Notes under the pieces: generated by a model
What the model was told of the DNA's origin: nothing
Database searches by the model: none
Seen by the model: the letters and a program-made list of their open reading frames with translations, nothing else
DNA from: Pirellulales bacterium
Lineage (GTDB): Bacteria; Planctomycetota; Planctomycetia; Pirellulales; Thermoguttaceae
Assembly: GCA_016935315.1 (NCBI GenBank)
Contig: JAFGRD010000026.1
Span: forward strand, 33,285-97,284
Direction of reading: 5' to 3'
Length of the DNA stretch: 64,000 nucleotides
Part shown: positions 1 to 9,083 of the stretch, one piece after another
Numbering within the stretch: position 1 is the first letter of the stretch
Layout of the letters: every line of letters begins with the position of its first letter
Position numbers and translations under genes: made by a program

Positions 1-634
1 GATGGACGACGCCGCGGATGTCGCGCAAATCGCCGAGCGACGCGCCGGCGTCGAGCCGGCGGACGACTTCCACCAGAGGCGCTTCCCCCATGCCGTAGAC
101 GACCAAGTCGGCCTTGGCGTCGAGGATGATCGCCCGGCGGACCTTGTCGCTCCAATAATCGTAGTGGGCCAACCGCCGCAAGCTGGCCTCCACGCCCCCG
201 GCGATCACCGGCACGCCCGGATAGGCCTCGCGCGCCCGCTGGCTGTAGGCCAACGTGGCCCGGTCCGGCCGCAGCCCGATCTGCCCGCCCGGGCTGTAGG
301 CGTCGTCGTTGCGGACCTTGCGGGAGGCCGTGTAGTGGTTGAGCATCGAGTCCATGTTGCCCGCGCTGACGGCAAAACACAGCCGCGGGCGGCCGAAACA
401 CCGCCAAGGCTCACACGAGCGCCAATCCGGCTGGCTGAGGATCGCCACGCGATAGCCTTCGGCCTCCAGCACGCGGCCGAGGATCGCCATGGCGAAACTC
501 GGGTGGTCCACATAGGCGTCGCCGCTGACGAAGACCACATCGACCGCGTCCCAGCCCCGCTCGGCAACCTCTGCCCGAGTCGTCGGCAAGGGCGCGAGCG
601 ATTCGGACGCCAGATCGTGGTTTGGTGCAGACAT
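1..634 (-). CDS. YgiQ family radical SAM protein, N-terminal part (cut by window edge)
   Basis: The frame reads from an ATG at 634 off the left edge, giving about 211 residues. It begins MSAPNHDLASESLAPLPTTR and carries the blocks GDAYVDHPSFAMAI, RPDRATLAYSQRAREAYPGV and GGVEASLRRLAHYDYWSDKV. These match the N-terminal region of the UPF0313/YgiQ family nearly block for block. Family members are cytoplasmic radical SAM proteins whose reaction is not well established; the CxxxCxxC cluster motif should lie further on, outside the window. No strong ribosome binding site is seen before the ATG. A TAAAAT -10-like hexamer lies near 680-685 on the minus strand, but it is weak. The gene is divergent from the GT4 gene, with 270 bp between them. 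Confidence 0.9.
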   Translation of the reverse strand, partial: MSAPNHDLASESLAPLPTTRAEVAERGWDAVDVVFVSGDAYVDHPSFAMAILGRVLEAEGYRVAILSQPDWRSCEPWRCFGRPRLCFAVSAGNMDSMLNHYTASRKVRNDDAYSPGGQIGLRPDRATLAYSQRAREAYPGVPVIAGGVEASLRRLAHYDYWSDKVRRAIILDAKADLVVYGMGEAPLVEVVRRLDAGASLGDLRDIRGVVH

Positions 635-904
635 GCTCGGAAGACGCCCCGGCTACGGAGAAGAAACCGCAAGTGTCTTATTTTACCCGAGTTTCCACGG
701 ATAGAGAACCTTCGAGGCCGCACCGTGTGCAAAACGGGTCCTGGCACAGGAGCCTTGGGCGTGGGCCTTCCGATCGGGCGAAACCGGCTTTATCGACAAA
801 CTCCACGCAGAGCGCGTAAATTGACTAACCGGACTTCGCTCGTCGATCCGATAGTGAGAGAGAGGTAGACAGGCGGACTTGTTCTCACCAGGGCGTAGCC
901 GAAC

Positions 905-1996
905 ATGCACATCATGGAAATCGTCTCCGGCCGGAGCGTCAACGGCGCGGTCTTCCACTGTCTGTTGCTTAGCCGCGAGTTGGTCCGCCGCGGCCATCGC
1001 GTGAGCTTGGTCTGCTACGGCGACTCCTGGATTGCCCGGCAGGCCGCCGCGGACGGCATCCCGATCATCACCTCCGATTTGCATCGGTGGCCACCCGACG
1101 AGCTACGCCGACTTGCGGGGCTGATCCACCGCACCGACGTCGATGTGGTGCACACCCATTCGAGCCGTGCCCAGTTTTTCGGCATCCTCTTGCGATGGTT
1201 CAGCGGCGTCCCCAGCGTGGCGACCGCCCACAGCCGTCATTTCCAGCTGCATTGGATGTTCAACGATCAGGTGATCACCGTCTCCGAGGCCAGCCGAAGG
1301 TACCAGCGGACCCGCAATTTCGTGCGCCCCAGCCGCATCGAGACGATCTACAACTTCATCGACCATCGCCGCATGACCGACGTCCCCGACCAGACACGGT
1401 TCCAGGTGCGACGGTCGTTGGGCATCGGCAAGGCGACGCCGCTGATCGGGATCGTCGGCGACATTGTGCCTCGAAAGGGGTTGATTCATCTGGTCGGTGC
1501 CATGCCGGAGATCCTCCGGGCCGTTCCGGAGACCCGCCTGATCGTGGTCGGGCATCCTCGCGACGAGAAATACGCCGAGCTTGTGCAGACGGCGGCAGTG
1601 CGGCTGGGCGTTGATTCCCAGATCCTCTGGACGGGCTACCGCGGCGACGTTCACGAAATCATGGCCGCCCTGGACGTCTGCGTACTGCCGTCGCTGGAAG
1701 AGAGCTTCCCCTTGTCGATCCTCGAGGCGATGGCGGCCCGCCTGCCGGTGGTGGCCACGATGGTAGGCGGCATCCCCGAATGCGTGGTCGACGGCGTGAC
1801 GGGCACCCTGGTACCGCCCGGCGACAGCGACACCTTGGCCCGGGCGATCGTCTCGATCCTCGGCGACCCCTCCGAGCATCGCCGCTTGGGCGAAGCGGCC
1901 CGCCGCCGCGTGCTGCAGTGCTTCTCGCCCGAAAGCCAGACCGCTCGCGTCGAGCGGCTGTTCCAGCGCGTGATCGAGCGCCGGCGGGCGGCCTGA
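905..1996 (+). CDS. Glycosyltransferase family 4 protein
   Basis: A 363-residue protein with the two-domain layout of GT-B, GT4-type retaining glycosyltransferases. The N-terminal acceptor domain starts MHIMEIVSGRSVNGAVFHCL, a Gly/Asn-containing loop typical of the family. The C-terminal nucleotide-sugar domain starts near residue 178 (LIGIVGDIVPRKG) and contains the E-x7-E motif in LEESFPLSILEAMAARLP, followed by GG(I)PE and a G-(T/L)-LVPPGD segment. No signal peptide or membrane helix is seen, so it probably acts on the cytoplasmic face of the membrane in cell-surface glycan synthesis. The donor and acceptor cannot be told from sequence. ATG codons at 905 and 914 are both possible starts, and neither has a clear ribosome binding site. 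A GT9 gene follows on the same strand. Confidence 0.88.
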   Translation: MHIMEIVSGRSVNGAVFHCLLLSRELVRRGHRVSLVCYGDSWIARQAAADGIPIITSDLHRWPPDELRRLAGLIHRTDVDVVHTHSSRAQFFGILLRWFSGVPSVATAHSRHFQLHWMFNDQVITVSEASRRYQRTRNFVRPSRIETIYNFIDHRRMTDVPDQTRFQVRRSLGIGKATPLIGIVGDIVPRKGLIHLVGAMPEILRAVPETRLIVVGHPRDEKYAELVQTAAVRLGVDSQILWTGYRGDVHEIMAALDVCVLPSLEESFPLSILEAMAARLPVVATMVGGIPECVVDGVTGTLVPPGDSDTLARAIVSILGDPSEHRRLGEAARRRVLQCFSPESQTARVERLFQRVIERRRAA

Positions 1997-2118
1997 TGTT
2001 CGATGTTCTCGTGGGGTGAATGTCTGTTGGAGGATCAGCGCCCGGCCGGCTATACTGGGTGATCCCGTACTGCACTTCGAGTCCTTACCGTCGCGAGTCC
2101 CCCTTGCCACGGACGGCC

Positions 2119-3171
2119 ATGTCTTCTCGATCGATCTGTCTGCCGGCGGCCCCTCGGATCCTTATCGTTCGCCTCAGTGCGATCGGCGACGTGGTTCAGG
2201 GAATGCCGATTGCCTGCACACTGCGGGACCGGTTTCCCGACGCCTTTCTGGCCTGGGCGGTGGGCGAGCCGGGGGCCGCGCTGCTTCAAGGACACGAGGC
2301 CCTCGACGAGCTAATTGCGTTGCCCCGTCGGTGGCTGAAGTCGCCCGCGGCCGTTTGGCGTTTGCGGCGCCGGTTGCGGGCAATGCGTTTCGACGTGGCG
2401 ATCGATGCCCAGGGGCTGACCAAGGCCGCGCTGGTCGGCCGGCTCTCGGGCGCGAAGCGCCGGATCGGCTTTGGCGACCCGTGGGGCCGGGAGCTCAGCC
2501 GGTGGCTCAACAACGAGCTGGTCGACACGACGGCCCGGCACGTCGTGGACCGAAACCTCGAGTTGCTTCGACCGCTGGGCATCGAGTCGCCCGGGGTGCG
2601 TTTCCAAGTCCCGCGGCACGAGTCGGCGCGCCTCGCGGCCGAGGCCATGATCCGCCGGGCCGGCCTGGAGGCCGGATTCGCGATGATCAACTCGGGCGCC
2701 GGCTGGCCTTCGAAGCTCTGGCCCAACGACCGCTACGCGGCGGTGGCGGCTTATCTCGGAAGCGAATTGGGCCTGCCGACCTTGATCGTATGGGGCGGCG
2801 ACGACGAGCGGGCGGCGGCCGAGCAAATCGTCGGCGGCGCCGCGGGGCACGCCCATCTGGCGCCGCCGACCTCGCTGACCGAACTGGCCGCCCTGGCACG
2901 CCGCGCCCGGCTGTTCCTCGGCTCCGACACGGGCCCGCTGCACCTGGCCGCAGCGGTGGCTACGCCCTGCATCGGCCTGTTCGGCCCCTGGCCGGCCGAG
3001 CGACACGGGCCCTACGGTCCGCAGCACGCGGCACTGCAAGAGATGGTGTTCGAGGGCTCCACCCGCCAACGCCGAAACGCATCGCCGAAGTACATGGAGG
3101 CGATCGGCGTGGATCTGGTCTGCCGGACGTGCCGGCGGATTCTGCGGCGCGAAGGCTGGAAGGCGGCGTGA
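2119..3171 (+). CDS. Glycosyltransferase family 9 (heptosyltransferase-like) protein
   Basis: I chose the ATG at 2119 (MSSRSICLP, 350 residues). The family's conserved start, ILIVRLSAIGDVVQGMP, follows 13 residues later, and the upstream extension in the same frame has no homologous character. The C-terminal signature SDTGPLHLAAAVATPCIGLF is typical of GT9 ADP-heptose:LPS heptosyltransferases. Length and motifs fit a full GT9 enzyme acting on the cytoplasmic face of the inner membrane in LPS-core or other surface-glycan assembly. It lies 122 bp after a GT4 gene on the same strand, so the two may be co-transcribed. The exact sugar transferred is unknown, as planctomycete GT9 proteins are diverse. 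The C-terminal TCRRI sequence is unremarkable. Confidence 0.88.
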   Translation: MSSRSICLPAAPRILIVRLSAIGDVVQGMPIACTLRDRFPDAFLAWAVGEPGAALLQGHEALDELIALPRRWLKSPAAVWRLRRRLRAMRFDVAIDAQGLTKAALVGRLSGAKRRIGFGDPWGRELSRWLNNELVDTTARHVVDRNLELLRPLGIESPGVRFQVPRHESARLAAEAMIRRAGLEAGFAMINSGAGWPSKLWPNDRYAAVAAYLGSELGLPTLIVWGGDDERAAAEQIVGGAAGHAHLAPPTSLTELAALARRARLFLGSDTGPLHLAAAVATPCIGLFGPWPAERHGPYGPQHAALQEMVFEGSTRQRRNASPKYMEAIGVDLVCRTCRRILRREGWKAA

Positions 3172-3367
3172 AGTTGCGTCCGAGCGTGCAGCGGCCTTCC
3201 TCTTTCACTTTCCACTCAACACCGGCTGATGAGACCGTTGCGTCTTGTGGCTCTTTCCCAATCTGAAGGCATGTCGCACCACCTCTCCAACGCTGCCGGG
3301 CAGTCTTCTGACCACACCCTTCGGAGGCGGCACAACGCGAATTCTCGAAGGCTTCCCTTGCCCTGCT

Positions 3368-4342
3368 TTATCGCTCTTCCTGGGCCGCCAGGTCCAGCCA
3401 GCGCCGGTAGAGCTGCTCGATCTGGGCCTTGTCCACCTTTCCATCCCACGCCGCCACGCCGTAGCGCAACGCCAACGGCTTGGCGGCCTCGACCTTCAGC
3501 GGCTGCCGGTCCAGACCGAGCGTGGCGGAGATGTAAGCGAAGTTCTCCATGGTGAACCACGTGGCGGGATGCCGGGCGTTGGTCTTGTCGTCGAAGACGG
3601 CGATCGTCACCGGATTGCCGTCCGCGCTGGCCGTGTAGGCACACCAGCGTGACCGCACGGCGTTGGTTCCCTCAACGCCCGTCCGGCCGTCGGCGTTGGA
3701 AAACTCACCACCGGTGTCCATGGAGGGGAGAAACCGCATTCCCAGACCGAAGTAGGGCGAGCCGCTAAGCGTCACCGACAGCTTGCCCTCCGGCGGCGAC
3801 AGCCGGCAGCGCCAGGTCACCAGCGTCGTGGGGACGTCGAAGGGCGCATGGACCCAGATGTTTCGCTCTTCGGCCAACAGCGGCGTGCGGCCGTCGGCGT
3901 GCGTCCAATCGAGGAACTGACTGAAATGGCCAAAGGCCTCGGAGCCGTCGGCGCTTCCCACCCAGGGCCCTTCGACCCGGCGGCTGATCTGGCGTCCGCT
4001 GTCGTCCCACTCAGCCCAACAATCCACGCCGTCGACGGCCACGGCGAACATCAAGGCGTGGTGATGCCGGTGGTCGACCGGCGCGTCGCGCAGCACGTTG
4101 ATCCCGGCCGGCGTGAAGAGTTGCTTCACATAGGGTTTTCTGGGATTCGGTGTCACCTGGTACTGGAGTTTCGGCTGGAAGGCGCCCTCCGGACGGGCGC
4201 GGATACTCAGCCGGATCTCGTCATCGCTTTGGGTAGCGCTGGCGTTTTTCTGCCCATGTGTCGGGACCGCGGCGCCGAGCGCCACGATGTACGCCAGGAC
4301 CGCCGCTTTCCGCTGGAATCCCCGTGTCTTGTTTGCCGCCAT
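3368..4342 (-). CDS. Secreted DUF6807 / PmoA-family protein
   Basis: A 324-residue protein with an N-terminal signal peptide (MAANKTRGFQRKAAVLAYIV, then ALGAAVPTHGQ). The blocks VKQLFTPAGINVLRDAPVDH, HHHALMFAV, CWAEWD and TFHN-like segments are characteristic of the family annotated as PmoA/DUF6807, which is abundant in Planctomycetes and often lies near sugar-catabolism genes. Despite the PmoA name, no methane oxidation role is implied here; the function is not established. The start is well supported by GGAGG seven bases upstream of the ATG. It lies 89 bp downstream of the metalloprotease gene on the same strand. The 196-bp gap to the convergent GT9 gene shows no clear terminator. Confidence 0.82.
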   Translation of the reverse strand: MAANKTRGFQRKAAVLAYIVALGAAVPTHGQKNASATQSDDEIRLSIRARPEGAFQPKLQYQVTPNPRKPYVKQLFTPAGINVLRDAPVDHRHHHALMFAVAVDGVDCWAEWDDSGRQISRRVEGPWVGSADGSEAFGHFSQFLDWTHADGRTPLLAEERNIWVHAPFDVPTTLVTWRCRLSPPEGKLSVTLSGSPYFGLGMRFLPSMDTGGEFSNADGRTGVEGTNAVRSRWCAYTASADGNPVTIAVFDDKTNARHPATWFTMENFAYISATLGLDRQPLKVEAAKPLALRYGVAAWDGKVDKAQIEQLYRRWLDLAAQEER

Positions 4343-4431
4343 GATGTGACCTCCGCCGGGAAAGAAAAACGAGAATCGGGTTCTCTGGACGAGTCCCGCC
4401 AGCGACTCATTCTAATCGACGTGAGGGCGTC

Positions 4432-6954
4432 TCACCAGCCGGCAAACACTTCGCCGATCTGGGCCGCCGTGGGCTCGCGGCGCAGTCCGGGCGAAAGCAG
4501 GCCGCTCATGAGGCTGCCGGGCTGGGAGCCGAGATCCGGCAAACCCAGCACGTGACCCAGTTCGTGGGCGACGACCGTCAGCAGGTCCATCCGGTCGGCC
4601 GCCGACGGATCGACCACGGCCGATTCCGCGCCGCTGCCGAAGGCGAATTCCTCATCGTCGGCTGGCGTGGGATCGACGAACCAGCCGTAGCCAGCCGCGT
4701 CGCGATCGAGGTAGATCGTGTCCGACTCGCTCAGTCCCAGCGTGGCGCCCGGCAGATCGGCGATCACGAAATCGACGGCCGCCAGATCGGCCTGCGGTGC
4801 GGCGGCTTCCCAACGGGCGACGGCCTCGGCCACGATCGGCCGGAGCTGCTCGTCGGCCAAGACGCCGGCCTGGGCTCCGGCCGTGGCCTCGCCGCCGGCC
4901 GCCAGCAGGGGCAGCGCACCGGGTCCGTTCCAGTCGCCCACGATCGGCAGCAGCCCCGCGCCGCCGGCCCCGTAGACGAAATTCAGATCGGCGTAGCCGG
5001 TGGTGTTGGTGTTTCGCAGCAGCAGGGCCGAGACGGCCGGGTCGTACAGCCCGATGGTGTCGGTGCCGTCGCGGTTCCAGTCGCCCGCCAGCGGCGTCGA
5101 ACCGGCGCCGCCGGCGCCATAGGCGAACTCGCGGTCGGCCACGCCGGTGTCGTTGGAATTGCGCAGCATAAACAACGAGGTGGCCGGGTCGTAGAGCCCG
5201 ATGCTGCCGATGCCGTTGCCGTCGAAGTCGCCGGCGATCGGTTGCAGTCCGGCCCCGCCGGCGCCATAGATGAAGTTGAGATTGGCGAAGCCGGCATTGT
5301 TGGAGTTGCGCAGCAGGAACCGCGAATCGGCCGGATCATAGAGTCCGACCGTGTCGATGCCGTCGCCGTCCCAGTCGCCGATCACCGGCAGCAGGCCCAC
5401 TCCGCCGGCGCCGTAGACGAAGTCGAGGTCGGCGAACCCGGCGTCGTTGGAGTTGCGCAGGAGGAATTGCGACGTGGTCGGATCGTACAGCCCGATGGTT
5501 GCCAAGCCGTCGCCGTCCCAGTCGCCGGCAATCGGCACCAGCCCGGCCCCACCAGCGCCATAGGCAAGCTGAAGGTCCGCGGTGCCGGTCGTGTTGGCGT
5601 TGCGCAGCAGGAACAGCGAAGTGGCCGGATCGTAGAGCCCCGGCGTCTTGGCGTCGTCGCGGAAGCTGCGGATCTGGATCGAATCGAGCACGGCCGCCGG
5701 GCTGTATTGCCACGCCATGACGAATCCACCCGAGGCGTTCATGGCCACCGACGGCAGGAACAGGTCGTGCTTGATCGAGGTGGTCGGGCGCTGGACGCTG
5801 CGGGGTTTGCCGCGGGCGGTGGTCGACGCGTCGGCCGAAAACTGCGCGAAGAAGACGTCGAAATCCCTCAGCGGCACGTCCTGATAGGTCACCACGATGC
5901 GATCGGCCGACATGGAGACGTTCGAGGCCGTTTGCCTGCCGGAGCGGGTGTCGACGAGCACCTCGGGCCCCCGGACGACGCCCTTGGAGGTGAACTGTTG
6001 CAGGAAGACGTCGTCCTCGCGCGCCGAGGTCGCATTGGTCCAGGTGATGGCGAAATTGCCGTCGGCACCGACGGCCACCGAGGATGCGTACTGGTTCCGC
6101 CCGCCATCGGTGGTATTGGCCTGGGTCCGGGCCTTGCGCTCCGTCCCATCGGCATTGAAGATCCGGAAGTAGACGTCGCGATCGCCGCCGCCGACCGGCT
6201 GCTCGGTCCAGGCGATCACGAAATCGTTGGTGTCGGACGCAATGGCGATGTCGGGCTCGGTTTCGTCGAGGCTGGTATTGCCGGCGGCGACCTGGTCCTC
6301 GTCGGTCTCGGCGGTGCCGCTGGAGTCGAAGCGGCGGAAATTGACTTCCCAGCTTCGGCTGCCCAGCTTCCGCTGCCAAGTCACCACGAAGCTCCCGTCG
6401 TCGGCCATGGCAACCCGGGCGTTCTGGTGGGTGCTCACGTCGTCGGCCGTGCTGACGACAGTGACCGATCCCACGCGGTTGCCCGAGGAATCGAACCGCT
6501 GGAAGAGCACGTCGTTGCTACCGCTGCCGTCGACATTGGATCGCGTCCAGACGACCACGAAGTTCCCGCTGGCGTCCACCGCCACATCGGCGTCGGTTTC
6601 GTTATCGGAGGTGGCCCGGGCGAACTGCTGCTCGGTGAAAACCGGATTTCCGTAGGCGTCGAGCAGTTGAAAGAAGATGTCGGAGTCGGCCCCGCTGAGG
6701 GCGTCCCAAACGACCACGGAGTTGCCGCTGGGGGCCATGGCAACCTCGGGGCGGAGCTGGTTGTAGAGGATGTCCGTGCTGGCCGTGTCCACGTCGCCGG
6801 TCGCCCGCGCGCTGAGCAACATCCGGTTCTCGAGTTGCTCGAAGCGTGCCTGCCGGCCGCGTGCGCGCCGGGGGTCACGAGGTAGGGACGGCTGTCTCCC
6901 GGCCGGACTGTCTGATGCATGCCCGAAACCACGCCGGATAGAGCTTGGCCACAT
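4432..6954 (-). CDS. Secreted protein with LENR start motif, propeller-like repeats, five 49-residue VCBS-like repeats and a C-terminal metalloprotease-like domain
   Basis: An 840-residue protein. GGAGA sits seven bases before the ATG. Residues 41-49 read LENRMLLSA, the planctomycete N-terminal extracellular-protein motif. Residues about 55-430 contain repeated blades of the form VAMAPSGNSVVVWD / VAVDASGNFVVVWT, suggesting a beta-propeller. Residues about 438-685 hold five tandem 49-residue repeats (GLYDPxTSxFLLRN...AYGAGG...GDWDGDG); DGDG-type loops suggest calcium binding. Near residue 795 is HELGHVLGLPD, an HExxHxxGxxD zinc motif, followed by SLMSG as a possible Met-turn. The third ligand is Asp rather than the His of matrixins. 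It is probably exported, and could be an adhesin-like protein with a protease tail. Proteolytic activity is inferred from the motif only. Confidence 0.8.
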   Translation of the reverse strand: MWPSSIRRGFGHASDSPAGRQPSLPRDPRRARGRQARFEQLENRMLLSARATGDVDTASTDILYNQLRPEVAMAPSGNSVVVWDALSGADSDIFFQLLDAYGNPVFTEQQFARATSDNETDADVAVDASGNFVVVWTRSNVDGSGSNDVLFQRFDSSGNRVGSVTVVSTADDVSTHQNARVAMADDGSFVVTWQRKLGSRSWEVNFRRFDSSGTAETDEDQVAAGNTSLDETEPDIAIASDTNDFVIAWTEQPVGGGDRDVYFRIFNADGTERKARTQANTTDGGRNQYASSVAVGADGNFAITWTNATSAREDDVFLQQFTSKGVVRGPEVLVDTRSGRQTASNVSMSADRIVVTYQDVPLRDFDVFFAQFSADASTTARGKPRSVQRPTTSIKHDLFLPSVAMNASGGFVMAWQYSPAAVLDSIQIRSFRDDAKTPGLYDPATSLFLLRNANTTGTADLQLAYGAGGAGLVPIAGDWDGDGLATIGLYDPTTSQFLLRNSNDAGFADLDFVYGAGGVGLLPVIGDWDGDGIDTVGLYDPADSRFLLRNSNNAGFANLNFIYGAGGAGLQPIAGDFDGNGIGSIGLYDPATSLFMLRNSNDTGVADREFAYGAGGAGSTPLAGDWNRDGTDTIGLYDPAVSALLLRNTNTTGYADLNFVYGAGGAGLLPIVGDWNGPGALPLLAAGGEATAGAQAGVLADEQLRPIVAEAVARWEAAAPQADLAAVDFVIADLPGATLGLSESDTIYLDRDAAGYGWFVDPTPADDEEFAFGSGAESAVVDPSAADRMDLLTVVAHELGHVLGLPDLGSQPGSLMSGLLSPGLRREPTAAQIGEVFAGW

Positions 6955-7080
6955 CCTGTTCTCTCCTTGCTTCGACGAACGTCAACAGGCTTGATCGAGG
7001 TACACCTGCCCCCTTGACCGTGTGCCGGATACGGCCCAGGTCATGATCGGGTCACGCAAGATTCATCGTCTCGGCGGAAG

Positions 7081-7094
7081 TTTCGGAACAGTCC
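7081..7094 (-). promoter_or_regulatory. GGACTGTTCCGAAA motif upstream of the 4432-6954 gene
   Basis: On the minus strand this reads GGACTGTTCCGAAA, 127 bp upstream of the ATG at 6954. The same 10-mer GGACTGTTCC occurs at 26312-26321 and at 61644-61653, again upstream of genes for LEPR-type secreted proteins, and a degenerate form lies at 61868-61881. A TTATAC hexamer lies just upstream on the same strand. The role is unknown; a shared operator or activator site is an inference. Confidence 0.4.
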
Positions 7095-7219
7095 AATTGT
7101 ATAAGATTGGATCGGGCGGGGGGCTTGAAACGAGCGATCGGGGCAAGGTTTGCGGGCTGCGGAAAATGGTTGGGCAGAATGGCGCGTTGGGCCACTTGAC
7201 GAAAGGACAGAAGCAGCGG

Positions 7220-9073
7220 TCAACGGTCCAGTGCCAGCGTGAGCACGAAACAGGCCCCTCCGGTCACGCTCTCGTCGAACTGCAAATCGCCGCCCATGTT
7301 TCGGGCCAGCCGGCGGCTCAGCGCCAGGCCCAGCCCGACCCCCGGCGCCGTGTGCGCCGCCTCGCGGGCCGACTTGCCGAAGCTGCAAAACAGATGCCGC
7401 CGCGCCGTGCCGGAGAGCCCCGGCCCGTGATCGCGCAGCCGCACTTCGGCCGCGTTGCCGTTGCGCCCCAGCATCAAATGAATCCGCTTGTCGGAAACGT
7501 CCGCGGCGTATTTGCACGCGTTGTCCACCAGATTGAAAAGGACCTGCTCGGCCGCCGAGACGTTAACACGGACCCGAACCGCGCCCGAACCGTGGTCCGA
7601 CTGAACCACCAACTCCTTGCCGCCTTGCGCGGCGCGCGCCGCCAGACGCCCCTCCATCTGCTCGATCAGCCGGTCCAAGGCAACCGTCTCCAGCCGCCCG
7701 TCGGCCCGGCCGCGCTCCAGGCGGGCGTAGGCGAGCACGTTTTCCACCAGATGACCCAGGCGGGCCGCCTCGGCACGGAGGGTGTTCAGATAATGCTTCT
7801 GTTGTTGCGGGTCGGGCACCATGCCTTCGGCCAACATCTCCGCGTACATCTGGAAGGTCGTTAACGGAGTCCGCAACTCGTGGGTGACCGCCGAGACGAA
7901 CGACGCCCGACGCTCGCTCAACCGCACCACCCCCCACAGCAACAGACCGACCGCCACGGCCGCCAGCAACATGCAGCTCCAGGCGATGGCCAGCGAGAGT
8001 CGGATCGGCCACCGGGAGTTCGCCGCCGACACGGACGGGGGATCGCCGACGAGGCCATCCACGGTCGGCTTGCCGGGCAGCAGTCGGACGGGCAAGGCCG
8101 CTAGCATGCCGTCCACGTGGTCGCCCGAGCCTGCGAGCACGGGTTTCAGATCCGCCTGGGGGAGGAGATCCCCGACCATCTCCAACAGTGACGTCTTGAC
8201 CGCCGACCAGTCGAGCAGGCATCCCTGGACGTATTCATTGCCCCCGGCGGTGATGCGCCGGGCCAGCAGGAGCTCGCCGTCGATCCAAAGCGGCGTCATT
8301 ACCACGCCGTGCACGTCCGTGGGAGGCAACAGCAGACTGTTCAGCGCGTTGGCCGCAAACTGACCCTGGGCCATCGCGTCGGTGTTCTGGCGAATCACCT
8401 GGTTGCGTTCGTTGAATTCGACCGTGCCGCGCCCGTAGTTCTCCAGATCGAGCTGCCGCTGTCGCTGCTGGACTTGTCGCTGTTCGACCGTTTGAAACAG
8501 CGGCGAAATAATGGCCTCGACCGGTTCCGGCGTGTGCTCGGGAAGCCTGGCCAGCAGCTTCTGCCGATCGACCAGGCTCTCGATGCGGGCGAGCTGTTGC
8601 TGCGCGCGTTCCACCGAGGCTCCACTGACATGCTCCGGAACGGCCAGGCGGAGGTTGCCGTCGCGAGGCACCTGCGGCGACGTGAGCCGGCCGTCGGGCT
8701 CGAACTGGAAGTATACCCGGATGTTCGGCAGGTTCTCAGACAGCAAGGGGGAAGGAATCAGCATCTCGCCGCTGTCGCGGGGGCGGAACATGTTTCCATA
8801 CGCCCGGGCCAACGGCAAGAACGAGCTGTAGGCGAAATAGGGACGAACGCTCTCCTGGGCGACAAACGGGGCCAGGGCCGAATCGATCCTCCAGAGGGCC
8901 AGGCGGATCCGCTCCTCCCAGGCCGCCTTGCGCCAGGCCTCGGCCTCCTGCCGGCGCGCCTCGGCTTCCGCCCGATCCAAGCGCAACGCCGCCAGGCTGA
9001 TCCAACTCACCGCGGCCAACACCACGACCAGACAGAACAGAAAGCCGATCCAGATGGGCCAGGAACGTCTCAT
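7220..9073 (-). CDS. Membrane sensor histidine kinase
   Basis: A 617-residue kinase with a first membrane helix at about residues 9-31, a large extracytoplasmic sensor region to about residue 358, and a second helix at about 360-383 (ending in VAVGLLLWGVV). The HisKA dimerisation domain follows, with the phospho-acceptor His in VTHELRTPL near residue 394. The HATPase_c domain carries the N box NLVDNACKYA (about 517), G1 in RDHGPGLSG, and the GVGLGLAL G2 box near 578. There is no HAMP domain. The gene starts 10 bp after the stop of the response regulator gene, so the pair is one operon and a cognate two-component system. The sensor region has no family I recognise. A long Arg/Glu/Ala helix follows the first membrane segment. 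Confidence 0.9.
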   Translation of the reverse strand: MRRSWPIWIGFLFCLVVVLAAVSWISLAALRLDRAEAEARRQEAEAWRKAAWEERIRLALWRIDSALAPFVAQESVRPYFAYSSFLPLARAYGNMFRPRDSGEMLIPSPLLSENLPNIRVYFQFEPDGRLTSPQVPRDGNLRLAVPEHVSGASVERAQQQLARIESLVDRQKLLARLPEHTPEPVEAIISPLFQTVEQRQVQQRQRQLDLENYGRGTVEFNERNQVIRQNTDAMAQGQFAANALNSLLLPPTDVHGVVMTPLWIDGELLLARRITAGGNEYVQGCLLDWSAVKTSLLEMVGDLLPQADLKPVLAGSGDHVDGMLAALPVRLLPGKPTVDGLVGDPPSVSAANSRWPIRLSLAIAWSCMLLAAVAVGLLLWGVVRLSERRASFVSAVTHELRTPLTTFQMYAEMLAEGMVPDPQQQKHYLNTLRAEAARLGHLVENVLAYARLERGRADGRLETVALDRLIEQMEGRLAARAAQGGKELVVQSDHGSGAVRVRVNVSAAEQVLFNLVDNACKYAADVSDKRIHLMLGRNGNAAEVRLRDHGPGLSGTARRHLFCSFGKSAREAAHTAPGVGLGLALSRRLARNMGGDLQFDESVTGGACFVLTLALDR

Positions 9074-9083
9074 TCCGGTTGCG

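Noticed and set aside
4552..6885. A 777-codon open frame on the plus strand opposite the metalloprotease gene
   Set aside because: It is a codon-bias shadow: in GC-rich genes the antisense frame lacks stops. Its composition mirrors the repeats of the real gene, and there is no ribosome binding site or domain.
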